A DNA stretch of 64,000 nt. Origin: Sipunculus nudus (Eukaryota; Annelida; Sipuncula; Golfingiida; Sipunculidae). The stretch spans positions 5,236,601-5,300,600 of the forward strand of contig CM049319.1 in assembly GCA_026874595.1 (NCBI GenBank). Reading direction: 5' to 3'. The notes under the pieces were generated by a model that saw only the letters and a program-made list of their open reading frames with translations, did not search any database and was not told where the DNA came from. How positions within the stretch are numbered: position 1 is the stretch's first letter; every line of letters starts with the position of its first letter. A program made the position numbers and the translations under genes. Of this stretch, positions 12,507 through 40,737 are shown piece after piece.

Positions 12507-14458
12507 TTAAACCAGCCAGTGAACTAAGTGTCACTGAAACATAATAAAGAAGTTAAAATATGACCTGGTTATTAAGTCACCAGAGGAGAAGAAGACCCCA
12601 TGAGAATTACTTACCTTATAAACGATTATACAGAGTGTGAATATTTATTGTTGGTCTTAAGGGAGAAAATTGTTTTAGGTCAATACCTCACTAGAAAGTA
12701 GGATAAGAACCCGGTGACTTTGTTTGTTTGACTGTTGGTGGAAGATTTTATGAAGATCTGTCTAGATGTCTAATTAGAACATTCTGGATATAACAGCAAA
12801 ATGTGCCCTGATACAGCTGGCCAGTCATCTTTACATACACAAAAGAAAGGACAATTGAACAGGAAATGCTAATTGCTTAAACTCGGTTAACACACAGTCA
12901 GCCGAGTGATACAGAATATTCATATCAATGTGACCATGAAAACCACAACACACTGTATAAATTTAAAACTTAGGTGCTATAATATCACAAAATGTGGACC
13001 TTTTATCTTGTTATATAGCATTAACTTTTATCTGTGAAAAAGAAATCGGACAGGAATAGTTCCACACACAAACTTAAAGGCAACAGGATGGTGTCAATTC
13101 TACATGTGAATGACGGTGATAGAATGTTCTAATATTTGTCCTTCCATAAAAGCACCCTACCAGTAGTATATAAATATTAAATATCCTGAAAATAAGACTT
13201 CATAACAGAACATGTATTCAAAACCAGTGCTGCAACTTTAAAAATTTTTAAATTTTAAAAGTATCAACATTTTTATGGGCCACTTAAAAATGTTTTCCTG
13301 TTGAAGATACTATTATTTTTAGGAGCAAAATGATGAATCTGAACTCGTCAAACAGATCATTGAGAAATGTGTGAGACTGGCAGATCTGCACTCTTTGTGT
13401 ATCATCAAAGTTAACACGTATGTTTTCACGCAATTTGCTGTTACTAGAGGTCTAAGAAATCAACATAAATGATTGATAACCCGACATGTGTATCAATTGA
13501 ATTGTGAGTCATACTTACTTTCATCATTACATGTATTATTCCAGAAGCTACTTTACCAGTGTCTCAAACAGTGCTGGCACACCAGTATATTCACATGAAC
13601 ATATTAAATTAAATTGAATACACAAGTTATAATACAGACTCGATAACACCAACTTTATGAAGCCGGAAGTGTTGTATACTACAGTCTTAAAGGTAGTGCA
13701 CATAATACAACATGGGGAAAAGGGTTGCACCATTTAAATACCACAAAAGTGTATTACAGTGCGAGATTAGAGCTTACAGTTAAATGAATTACTTGTCAAC
13801 TATTGATCACTTCGCTGTGTACTATCATTTCATTTTTCTCCTGATTGAAACGTTTTTGTTAGTGACATAACTATTGAATATAAATTATAATGTAATATAT
13901 AAATATATATATGAGGCATTACTCAGTATTGTGGTTAAATTTCACAGGTCTTTAATACTAGACAAAACTGTGTGTGTATACTTTTTGCATACTCATGTAT
14001 TACTCAATTTACGGTTGAAACCTATAGATTTGTCTAACATTTGTGAATGACAAGCAAATATACATATGCCATGAGAAAAGTATACTCAGGAAATCTATTT
14101 TATATCAACAGCTTATTTACGGTTTGGATATTTTTATTTAAGGAATACAAAGACATAGTGCTATAAAGCATACTCTGCGGCCAGAAAGCGTGATGAAATA
14201 CAAATGAAACTCAGTCTAATGAGTGTGATCAGCTGTTTTAAATGCATTTATATAATGCCATGTTCATAAAAAATAGCGTGAAAAAATCAATCTCCAAATC
14301 AAAAGTGTACATCATTAACCATCAGCTATATTTCCCAGCACCAAAAATTAAATGGTTTACAGAAAAAAAAAGATACTTGACCAATGTGCCTACTTGACCT
14401 TTGAACCTGACCACCTATTTGCATGCATAATCACTGACCTGTGACCTGCAGTGAGAGC
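12507..14458. other. Region downstream of YIPF3, probably partly 3' UTR
   Basis: AT-rich DNA directly 3' of the YIPF3 stop codon on the minus strand. No other gene is recognisable, and the 61-codon frame at 13548-13733 has no support. Part of it is expected to be YIPF3 3' UTR, but its extent is not visible. Confidence 0.4.
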
Positions 14459-29912
<15,454 letters not shown>

Positions 29913-30256
29913 GTTGACGTGTTGGTGCCAGTGAACGTCAATGGTCTGACTTCCTTGCCGTAAGTACTTCCGGGGATAATTCCTTAAAAATAATTCTACT
30001 ACTGAAGGTGTTTTATCGAAGTGGAAGAATATAAATTCCAAACTGTTTGATAACAATTTCAATTTTTAGTCCGCTATATTGAATTCCTCTTCCGGTATTC
30101 TATTCTTATAATAATACAACAAAAACAAACAAAAGCAATAAAACCTTATAATTACCCTCGATCTACCTAATAACATCTATCTGTATGGAAATACGAATTT
30201 ATGTTGTTAATAAAATTATTGGACGGTTTAAGGAATGCTATTAAAAATCCCAAAAC

Positions 30257-30335
30257 ATATATTATATTATATTATATTATATTATATTATATTATGAATG
30301 TTATGTTGTGTTATATAATATTATATTATATTAAA
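30257..30335. repeat. (ATATT)n pentanucleotide microsatellite
   Basis: Two runs of ATATT/TTATA units (30257-30295 and about 30313-30335) are interrupted by a GTTATGTTGTG segment. Confidence 0.85.
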
Positions 30336-31894
30336 GACTTTTTTATTAATAGTTTTGTAAATGTTGTACTGTATTCAATGTGTGCCTTGAACGATACTCA
30401 TTATGGGAGTTAATTGTAAATATATGACAGGATGATACCCAAGTAGAACATTATTCAACAAATGACCCGTGAAGCTTAGCTTATATACTAGTACTCTTAA
30501 TTAATTGGAGTACTCTGGTGGACAGGTAGAACACATTAAGGCTTTGGTCATATTGTAGTAAAATAACAACCCTCTCACAAAACACATGCGCGTTAACAAA
30601 CACGTAATCCCACATTTGTATGTACACAAATATATTTGAACGCCATCACGAAACACTGGACTTTTCATTATAATTATTTCAATATATGGTCCCCTTTTTA
30701 CGATTCCAACCGCGATCCGTGCCATGACCGGATGTTTTGAAAATACCTGCAACCACGTGCACCTGTCCCCATTCTCCTTGCAGAGCGTCTGTGGTTTTCA
30801 TGTCAAATTATGTGAAAATCAAAATCCAATGTATGATGCATTTATATTAACCGGATCATAGGCGATCAATAAAAATTTGTTACAATAAAATATGCACAAT
30901 TTTCTGATAAAAGGCTGTTGATGAATAAGCATTTATAGATATATAAAGTGGGCGTGGCCATTTGTGTGTGTTAACTGACCTCTCTTTATAGTTGGATTTT
31001 TTTAATGCTCTTTGAAGACATTCAAGTGTATTGTCTTGTGAAAGTTACACATTAATTTTATCTTCAAAATTTGGTTGAAAAGTTATAAAATATGTTTAAA
31101 TTTAATATATACATTAGCATCTTGTCCGACAGGACGGCAAACCATAGTGTGATTATTCCATTGAAACAAAATTTTATTTGCATCATTAATTTTTAGTAGA
31201 ATTAGTTTATCAAATTTAAAATCTCGAAGTTCGAATTTATTAATAAAAGAGGCCATGAATTAAGTATTTAGAGCAAAACCGGATTTGGGACAAATTTCAG
31301 GTCTTAGGCTTTGTGCGGAAAAAAAAAAAACTGCCAAAGCTATCAATTAAAGCAGCACAAGGTAGGCCTTTTTCATAGTTGCCCGGTCAGACTGGTGTTG
31401 GCTGGGATGTACATCTGCCTTTAGTTAGCAGTACTTATACTCATATTACAGCAACTTATGTTCATGACCACATACAAAGTAATTGTATGAGGCAGTGCCT
31501 TGTATGACTTCATTTTAGAACTGGAGTAAAGGCTAGTGTTCTCAATCATAAAGTATTGATAAATGTCAGGGTACTCCAGCTCAGGCCAGCATCTGGGATT
31601 GTCTGACCACAAAGAACCCTCAATAGCATAAGGGTCAGGCAGCATTGTACTATCTTCTCCATGGTCAATTTGCTTATATGCACCTGCTGATTATCTAGTG
31701 TTAATTGTTGGGCATCTGAGTTGCTCTGTTGATTATATAGTTGAGCTTAATTGTGAACATTCTGAGGGAAGAGTGGAGGCAGCCATTGTCCTACTGAGTG
31801 GAGTGACCAGCACTGGGCAATGTTTTGCCTCCTGCAGGAAACCCAGTGCATATCAATGAGGTCAGGTCATATTACAATGAGCCCGCAGAAAGGG

Positions 31895-31896
<2 letters not shown>

Positions 31897-31968
<72 letters not shown>
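31897..31968. repeat. (TA)n microsatellite
   Basis: About 70 bases of perfect TA repeat. Confidence 0.95.
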
Positions 31969-33579
31969 TGTGTGTGTATATACTAGTATTGACGATTATT
32001 ATCGATCCGAACCGTCTTGCCCAATCATACATTTTACATTTGTTGTGTAAAAATAAGTGGAAACAAGTATTTGAAACGAATTATCTATGAAAATCATTCG
32101 GTACAATTTGACACGTGTTAATATGAAATAGAATTTCTTGTCTCGACCATAATTATTTTAAATCTGTTAATACAATTAAAACAAGATGTGCATATTTATG
32201 GTAACAAACTCAATGAAGCATCTGTGAATGGACAGATACCTGGATGCAATTATGCCAATTACTGTGTAGCCTAATACTCTAATCATATATAGTTTTACTT
32301 TATTCAATCCAATATAAGTATTTTTAAAGATATATTGAGACTGAAAAACGCATCATACAGAGAAATGCATAAAGCTAAATGAATGATATTATGCAGACAT
32401 TTTAAACAACACACAATTCCAATTTTTTCTTAATAATTCTAGTTCTTTGTTTCAATATACGGGTTAAGCCGGACCAGTTTATGTGTGCGTTTTCGATGTT
32501 TTTTTTATTTATCTGCTGGTCTGGTGTATGCATGGGCAGCAGAGCAGCATGTTTCACTTATTTCATTTATGATGAACAGTGCTTTTAGGAAGGCGTTGGT
32601 ATATGCGTCTCTGACGCTTGAAATCTTATTTGCACGCTCGGCTCTGCAGCTGCCAGCTGGATGCGGGGGTTCTGGTCGTAGGATCATGGCAAATGATCAA
32701 AGCGGTAACTCGTCACATTAAATCTTACAAGGTAGGCAGGTGATCTATAGTTCACTCATATCCCAAGCTGAATGCTTATTCTTGAATAATAACAAATATA
32801 CTGTTACACATTGATCGCTGCATCTGAATATGATGTGAAAATAAAATTAGAAAACGTAATACAATGACAATACCAGGGGGATGCCCTAAAATATTATGGA
32901 ACTCTTCAAGATCCGACCTGAGTTTTAGGATTTCTACATTTGTATTGCGCCTACAGAAAGCCGAAGGTTGGGTTAATTAAATACCACATTGTTGAAATAT
33001 GTTCTACGGAAATGACACACTCCCATGTTTGGTAATTTGCGGTAAAATAATCTGCCTCGGCCTTTTGACGGCGTACATTTAAAACACAAATAAAAAGATT
33101 ATTTTTTAAGAACTTTTATTTGTCGAGTCAAATCAGATAACAGTTTCTAATACGATTTAGCATCCTGGTATTGAAATAAAACTTTTCAAAGGGCCAATGA
33201 GCAAAACAAAAAAGTGACCCATGGGTGATGAAGCTCAGCCGAATGAAATTTAAAAAAAATTTTTTTTATCATATTTATTCAGAAAAACGTATACATGCAT
33301 AACGTTTACATACATGGAAACACATACAGTTACAAACGTCAGAACATGCACTTACAATACAATGTACAAGACAGTATATGAAGCTGTTCTCATTACCTGA
33401 TACAATCTTATGCATTACACTTAATTTTATAAACATGCAACGTCTCTTTACCTAACAAAACATGCATCTGCGTAATAACCACTGACATGCAAACATTTAC
33501 AAGACATTTTTCTGCAAATTTGCAAGGTCATCCTATTACAAAACAAAAGTAAAATACTTTGAAATACATTGTATTCAAC

Positions 33580-36500
33580 TCATATATTAATTAGTTTACC
33601 CCATTTCTTGTAATGTTTATGCAATATTTCTTTACAATCTGCCATGTATCTTTCTACTTTTTCTGTTTCTTTTAATCTACTTTTAAATTCTGCGAATAAA
33701 GATGAATGGTGATTCTCTCTGTGTTTATAGAGGACATATTTATACAATAGGAGAATCTGATTTAACAGCATGTTCGTTTCATTTACTGGAAGGATGCCAT
33801 ATATAATAACACAGAGAGACATGTTTGGAATGCATAATTCATACTCCTGTAACCATGCTTGTAATTTCAAATAAAAGTTCTTACTAACTGTGCAGTGGAA
33901 AAATAAATGAATAATAGTTTCATGTTCAATGAAACAAAATGAACACCGTGGGGTGTCTTTCAACTTCCATTTGAATAAATGTTCATTCACAGGTAAATAA
34001 TTATTAAGTATTTTATACTGAAATTCCCACAAATAGGTACTTAATGTAGTTTTATATATAGCTTGGTATACAAGATCCCATGTAACAACAGTATCATTCT
34101 CTATATTTAAACATCTCCATCTTTCTTGACCTGTTGGTGGTTTCCACAATTTATCCACAAGTGTACGATATATTTTTCTTGACTTTAAACCATTCACCGA
34201 CTCAAGCCCGCTAACTGTAACAATCATATCCATATTTTGTTCACTTTGTGTAAGCTTATTACTGAAAATACACTTTTTCCATTGTGTTGGGATGGCCGCT
34301 TTCAGTGCCATCCAGTTCATGTAATTTAGGAAACTATTACATTGATTTTTAACTTGCATAACAGCATCCCATTTCTTCCAAGATCCCTTATCATCTATCA
34401 TGTCCTTGATATAACTCATCCCCACATCATGCATATTTTTGTAATACACTGACTTTGAATTTATTTTTATATATTTGTTGTTCCACAGATACTGAAACAG
34501 AACATCATCTGGATTTTCTGGACTGACAGACACATAATAAGCCCAGTCCTCAAAACTATTCAAATAAAATTTTGGCAATATAGCAGGTAGCACAGTAACA
34601 TCAAAATTATTTCTGATACATTGTAATCCTCCTATTTTCCTCAATCTGTACTCTAACATCTCATTAATAATTGAGTTTGAAGTATCAAAGAAGCGTTTTA
34701 CCCACATTATTCTCTGGGTCTTAATCTTACAATCAATATCCGGTACATTAATTCCTCCATCATCATATTTTCCAATAATTGTGCTGTATTTAACTTTTGG
34801 CTTTTTTGCTCTCCAGATGAAGTTACATAAAAGTCTCTTTATAGATAGCATTGTATTTTTGGGGGGTAATAAAACATTTGTTATATACAATATCTTTGAA
34901 ATACCTAGTGAGCGCACAACCTCGCCTCTACCATATAATGTCAGGTTTCTAGTTTTCCAAAGTGAAAGTATGGTTTCTAGGTCATTTTCAACCCTCTTAA
35001 AATTCTCCTTGTATACCAGATCTTTATTATATAAAAACCTGATTCCAAGTATTTTTATACAATTGTGTGACAAATCTACCCATTTTAAATTACTATCATT
35101 TGGAGCAACATGTTTTAATGATCCAATGTATGCAGCTTCAGACTTTTGAAGATTTATCCTGAGTGATGAGAAATATTCAAATCGATTTATTACAGACAAA
35201 GAATGTTTTAGTGATTCAATATTTCTAACAAATATAGTTGTGTCATCTGCAAACATGCATATTTTTACAACAGAATTTCCAATTTGTATTCCATGAATAT
35301 TAGTGTCTTTCCTTATCATCATTGCCAATATTTCTACTGCCATTATGAATAAATAAGGAGAGAGTGGGTCTCCTTGCCGTGTCCCTCTTCCTAGCTTAAA
35401 ATATCCTGTAAACTGAACTTTGTATGTCCTCATGCAATAATTTTACCCATCTGATAAAGTGATTATCAAACCCAAAATATCTTAAAGTGGGAAATACAAA
35501 ATCCTGCTCTAAACTATCAAAAGCAGCTTCAAGGTCAGCTGCAAACATAATACCTGGTATGTTTTGTATACAGAAGTATAATGCAATACATTCCATATCA
35601 ATCTGATAGGTTCTGCTATATATCGCCCTGAACAAAGGCATACTGATCAGGCTGGATTATTTTTGGTAGGTATTTTTCAATTCTCTTGACCTTGATCTTA
35701 CTTAATACCTTAACATCCACATTGAGTAAACTGATTGGTCTCCATGCATTAAAAAACTTTATGTCTTTCCCTGGTTTTGGTATTAATTTAACAAGAGCTT
35801 GCTTTTGAGATATTGTTAAGGAGCCAGTTTTGTAATTTTCATTTAAACATTCCGTAAGACAATCCCCAAGTTCACTGAACAAAGCTAAATATAGTTCTTT
35901 TGTCAACCCATCATTACCTGGAGTTTTATTATTTTTGTTCCCTTTAAACAATTATATACATCATTTTACGTAATTAGTTTACCACATGGCAGTGCTTCTA
36001 ATTCATTCAATTTATTCTCACACACAGGAAGGCTCTGAAAAAAAACTGTAATAGCTCTTGATTATTACATACTGCTTTTTTATCATACTTATCAATGAAG
36101 AATTTCCTAATACAAGACATAATTTCAAATGGGTCATTGATTTCTCTACCTTCATATGACAAAGAACGTAATATTGACCTTTTCTTATTATGTTTTTCAA
36201 GGTTTAGAAAATAGTGTGTACCCCTTTCACCCTCAAGTATCCACTGAGCCCTAGACCTAACAATAATACCTTTAGTAATGTTATCATAATATTCTTGCAA
36301 TTTATATTTTAATTCATAATATTCATCACGTGGTTCTTGGCTCCCAGCAGTATTTAACTGACTTTCCAGTTCAGATATCCTCTGTTCCAAACTTATTCCA
36401 TACTCTTTACGTTTCTTTGCCTTATTTTTATAGTATATTTTATTGTATATTCCCTTATCTTGTATTTAAAATACTCCCATGTACCTTGAGCTGTTTTTAA

Positions 36501-37350
36501 AGTTACTTCTTGCCTCTATTCTGCTATTTTTACGTTTTACATTACACATATATTCTTTGTCATTAAGCAAATTATTATTCATGCACCAATGTGCAGGTCC
36601 TGACTCTGTGTCATTTCTTGCAGATGCTTGAAATATTACTGCCGAATGGTCAGTGTTAATACTGGGGATTATCTCACAACATGTAGTATATGACAACAAC
36701 GTGTCTGATATTAAAAAATAATCAAGGCGTCTCTGAATTAAGGGTGTAGGTGAATGCCAAGTGAATGCTTTAACTGATTCATGTTTTATGCGCCATATAT
36801 CACATAAGTTTAAAGTATCCATTATCACTGAGATTTTATTAACAGAGTTATGTTTAATACTTAATCTTCCTCCATCAGCATCCCAATCAGTGAGATGTAC
36901 ATTAAAATCCCCACCCAATATTATTTCAATGCCTTGGTCATTTTCAGCGAATTTTCAGTATTTCTTGAAATACTAGTTCATAAAATTCAAGCTGCTGTAT
37001 TTCAGAATTTGGTGTACAAGTGTTAACTAAGATGCAGTGCAAACCTTCAAATTTACATTCAATTTTACATTCAATTATAACATATCTGCCTTTGGTATCA
37101 ATACTCTTATTTATTTCCTTGAAATCAACATTTTTTCCAATAAGTGTACATACTCCACGTGACATTGTAGTTCCGAAAGAAAAGTACATTTCACCACGCC
37201 ACTGTTTTGACCATGCATTCTTATCATTTTTGAACACAGTGACATTCTTGTAAAAAGCAGAATCCATTCTGTGACCCATGCTTCACCAGCCAATTTAACA
37301 TCTGCCTTCTTTTCACATAGTTCCTTAATACACGTACATTTAAAGAGAGG
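33580..37350 (-). pseudogene. LINE ORF2 (endonuclease-reverse transcriptase), broken
   Basis: Pieces in successive frames give an APE-type endonuclease (FLQECHC near 37250, GDFNVHLTDWD at about 36910, RLDYFLIS, TDHSAV at about 36640). A linker and a reverse transcriptase follow: KTPGNDGLTKELY at about 35925, LIPKPGKD, WRPISLLN, AADLEAAFDSL at about 35540, GTRQGDPLSPYLF at about 35390 and the catalytic FADD at about 35250. Then comes an intact 617-codon tail (33580-35433) with a CSFC...H...H...C motif near 33950. At least five frame breaks separate the pieces. The protein would nick DNA and prime cDNA synthesis at the target. This copy cannot do so. Confidence 0.87.
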
Positions 37351-37590
37351 ATCTGAAATATTTTATTACCTAACAAACTGAAAATTGAATTGTTTTATAT
37401 CCTTTAAAAGCATGGGTTTTCTTGTTTGTAGTAATAATAATATTATCCCAAACAAAATGACTGTAAATATCTTATATAAATGTCCATTGGCTTGTAACTT
37501 GACATATACATACATAAAACACAATATATAGCATCAATATAATCATCAGGTCATGCCATGACTGGCAGTCTTTACCTTAAATAACATAAC

Positions 37591-38414
37591 TTAATCACTT
37601 GCTGGTAAGTCATGCAGGGTTTCACCATATCTTACTTTGTGAATGTGTCCGTGTAAATCTTAAACAAAAATCTTTCCTTCCCAAGTCCATGCTTCTCTGA
37701 CCTTGGGGCTATTTTTTACTCTGTTATACAATTTATGCAGCTCTTTGCATAAATCATCCACCATTACAATACCAGAACTTTTCAGTTTCTTTCTTTGCTA
37801 CATAACTGTTGTTTTTATATTATGTCTCTGACCATGACTGCCATGGGCCTATCACTTTGTTGATTATTATTGCTCTTTCTAATTCGATAGGCACCTTAAA
37901 TATCACTGGATTCTATCTCCATTCCCAACTTTTCTTTACATATTTTCTGAAAAGTTGAGACACAGTTTTCAGTTCCCCCTTCAGTTTGACCATTCTCTGG
38001 AATTCCAAAAATTCTTATATTTGACATTCTAGCATTTTGTTCTGTTTCAACTGTACGCCTAACTGCCTCTCTGGCTTCATAGTACATCAAGGTACTTTCT
38101 TGTTCTAATTCACCAATTTTCCCTGAAATTTTATTATTTCTGTTTTCAATTCTTTGTTTTCATTCTCAAGAGTAAACACCCGTGATTCCAACAACTGCAC
38201 AGTTTTTTCATACCTTTCTGTGATCTTTCTGACTATTTCAGTTTTTCAGATCATGCAGCATTTTCTTTAAAGTGTCTTCTGACACGCCTGACATGTTTAC
38301 TTTTGATTTATCTTTTTCTTTATTTTGCCGTTTTACTTTTTGCTGGGGTGTACCATGAGAAGTTGAAGGGGAGCTTGAGAGAACAGATCTTTGTCTTTTA
38401 AATTTTCCACTCAT
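37591..38414 (-). pseudogene. LINE ORF1 (L1-type RNA-binding protein), broken
   Basis: The reading starts at ATG 38412-38414 with a basic, serine-rich N-terminus (MSGKFKRQRSVLSSS). It continues through a coiled-coil stretch (LESRVFTLENENKELK) and an RRM-like NIRIFGIPE block (about 38010-37985), and ends with a C-terminal VKNSPKVREAWTW segment and a stop near 37591. This is the order of L1 ORF1 proteins, which coat the element's RNA as trimers. At least two frame changes and two internal stops (around 38245, 37895 and 37670) break it, so it is not expressed as a whole protein. Confidence 0.82.
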
Positions 38415-40096
38415 AACCTGGAATCAAAACATCATAAATCAGTAAAACAAAGTGAACCTTTTCCCTGTCACAGTGAATGTTATTACATTTTACAACTGCC
38501 TGGCATTCAGACTAGCTTAACTATTCATTGTTACTGGCCAGAAACAAATCTGAACTCTCTGACCCGACTTGAGAGACCTGGAGCACATGGTCCACTGACC
38601 ACACTCAAAGAACACTACTGGATTATGCAATAAACCCTTTAATTCCCCAGTGACAGTGGGTACCCTTTATTGTAAAACAATTTTTTAAATTAGCAAAATA
38701 ATATAAAAATACTTCCCTTTTCGATGAAATAACTGCAAAGCCCTATTCCCTGGGTGTTTATCTCAATGTGTACAAATTTGCAGTCACAAAGCAGGAGAAT
38801 TTCTATACAAATATGCGCCTCAATCAAGAGAGCACAAAAGTGTTTCCTCTCCCTTCAGCCGACTGAAATGTTACAAAATGTCCTTGCACAGGCAACTACA
38901 TAAGACAATGTAGGTGGTATCATCATTCATGCACATAAGCTTGAGTTCATCAGTCATCCCTCATAAGCACACCTAATTAAAATAACGAGCCATCCAGCCA
39001 TTCCTGAGGAATCTGGTAATTTGTGTGTATTTTGCATTATTTCTGGGGTGCACAAACATGATCCGTAACTGACTTAAGTATAATGTTGTATATTCTCTAG
39101 TAGGGTTAGCAGCCAGGTGATTGTTTTGATAATTAATTGTGCATTAATATGGAGTATCATGTTTAGATAATAGCTGAGATATTTGGTTAAAGGGCGCACG
39201 TGTTTTGTTTAATGTTGTTTTCAGGGCAGTTTAGGTGTAAGAGAGCACACGTGCCTCGTCTGATGTTAATTTCAGTTCGGTTTAATTGAGACGGAGCCGC
39301 CTCTGTTTTGGCGATCACTATATAGTGTTTGTTGTAGATTTCAAAGGATCACCTGTGTAAGTAAGGTTTTCTCACACTCTGTTCCTCGAGGCGTGTCTTT
39401 ATTAATATTCGTTCAGTGATTGACGGTCGGCATAAATTTGAGTGATGATTGACCGGGAGGACGATCTTGAGTTGTGACGTTGGCAAGCATTTATAAGGAG
39501 GGGCCGTTTCAGCTTTCGGGAGGAGAAGTGCCTGTTCAGCAGTCTGGAGGCAGGTCTGTATATGTAACAGTGGAGACAGCTCAGATGTGGTGTCTACGAA
39601 CGTAGTGAGTCGATGTCTGAGGAAGCTACGAGTGATTTCTCTGTAAAGGACCCAGAGCAAATCATTAAGGCATTTTTTCCGACGGACTGCATGGTAATCT
39701 GGCAGGAGATACTTGTTGTGCGTGCTTCCAGGAACAGACTGCATGTGAAACGTGTAGACACAGCGGGGGATTGAGGATTATAGAAACTCCGTGAATACGT
39801 GACAGTGTTTCATATCCCGGTATTACGGGTGTGCGAGATAGTCAAGTGGCTATAGGAACCGAGTGATCAGGAACTTTGCTGTTTTCCGTCATGATTGGAC
39901 TCTGTGTATTTATGTGATTTTATATTCATTATTTGTGCAAAGGAAGCTGCTCTCCAGAGAATATAAGTGACCTTAATAATATATAATGACCTTATAATAT
40001 ATATTATAGTTTTGTTAACCCAGGTCTTATTTTTTTAGTGTACGTATGTATGAGAACAGCGAGTTTGTTTGCCTCCTAAAAGAACCTGGACGTTCA
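38415..40096. other. Repeat-derived intergenic DNA between the LINE and FANCB
   Basis: No gene is recognised. The segment at 39130-39330 is repeated in inverted orientation at about 57700-57870. Downstream of it a 53-codon plus frame (ATG 39613, TGA 39774) begins MSEEATSDFSVKDPEQ. It has no recognised family, and repeat-related coding remnants are possible. The 131-codon minus frame at 39349-39744 overlaps it and has no support. Confidence 0.4.
39130..39330 (+). repeat. Dispersed repeat, copy 1 of an inverted pair
   Basis: It shares ATTAATATGGAGTATC(A/G)TGTTTAG, GTGCCTCGT(C/T)TGATGTTAATT and AGCCG(C/T)CTCTG blocks with the minus strand of 57700-57870. TATATAGTG at about 39321 could be a TATA-like element, so an LTR or other promoter-bearing repeat is possible. 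Confidence 0.5.
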
Positions 40097-40410
40097 CATT
40101 TTTACCGGTGATACACTCGAAAGATATATAGGTCACAGGGACCTAATTTCAGTTTTCTGAGGAGAACTTTTGCGGAACTCACAGAATACAAAGGTTCATG
40201 ATTCTAGCCTTTACGGGTATGATTTGTGCCTTGTTAACATATCTATTGTTCTCAAAACACAGGTAAAATTTCGTAAAAATCAAGTTCATAGACCTCCCTG
40301 GGTGTCAAGTTAGAAGATTCCAACTTCCAGCATTTACAACTTGTGCCTTGTTAACGGACGGACAGACGGACAGACGGACGACGGACAAAGAGTGACCAGT
40401 CAGCTGGGCA
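40097..40410 (+). repeat. Remnant of the 340-bp repeat family (H2)
   Basis: It contains AAGATATATAGGTCACAGGGACCTAATTTC, ATGATTCTAGC...ATTTGTGCC and GTTAACGGACGGACAGACGGAC, in the order seen in a unit of the 18590-20835 array plus its right end. The end reads GAGTGACCAGTCAGCTGGGC, a decayed version of that element's terminal hairpin. Only about one unit is present. Confidence 0.6.
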
Positions 40411-40737
40411 AAAAACAGACAGGCGACTGAAAACAATAGTGTAGGAAAAAAATACATCGGGGCTTAATAAATCTAACTTTTCCTTCACCGTCCATGTTCC
40501 AGGTTACCCTTACAATTTTTATTTAATAAAAATACGCAAAATAATTGTAGGTATAACGGTTTTAATGTATAAATAACAATGTCAGTCGTTAGAAAATTGC
40601 AGAAGGGCAGCGAGTGCAGAAGGCTCACGCAGTGAGAGAGGCCTCTGGGTTCTTAGTCAGTGTTAGTTGTCACTGTTTGGAGCGTGGTATAGTGACATCT
40701 GGTGGAGACGGTGCAAACAAACCGGCCAAACAATGAG

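Larger units (their letters stand above)
29913..33257. other. Intergenic DNA upstream of YIPF3
   Basis: The first few hundred bases must hold the YIPF3 promoter and 5' UTR, and no TATA box can be assigned with confidence. Other content is (ATATT)n at 30257-30335, a TA run at 31897-31968 and a TGACCCATGGGT repeat at 33215-33228. The 78-codon frame at 32485-32721 is not supported as a gene: a minus frame overlaps it and no splice or family evidence exists. Confidence 0.45.
33258..38414 (-). mobile_element. L1/Tx1-clade LINE, inactivated copy
   Basis: A minus-strand non-LTR retrotransposon has two reading regions in the usual order: ORF1 (37591-38414), then ORF2 with endonuclease, reverse transcriptase and a cysteine/histidine tail (33580 to about 37350). 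The 3' end is an A-run on the minus strand (a T run at about 33258-33266). Frame shifts and stops in both ORFs make it inactive. The 5' UTR boundary beyond 38414 is not clear and no target duplication was found. The domain order and GDFN, TDHSAV, FADD and ORF1 RRM-type motifs place it in the L1/Tx1 group. Confidence 0.88.

Noticed and set aside
32485..32721. 78-codon plus frame starting MRFRCFFYLSAG with a signal-like start
   Set aside because: A 60-codon frame is open on the other strand over the same bases. No splice sites or homologue are recognised.
39349..39744. 131-codon minus frame
   Set aside because: No recognisable domain, located in repeat-derived DNA, overlapping another frame.
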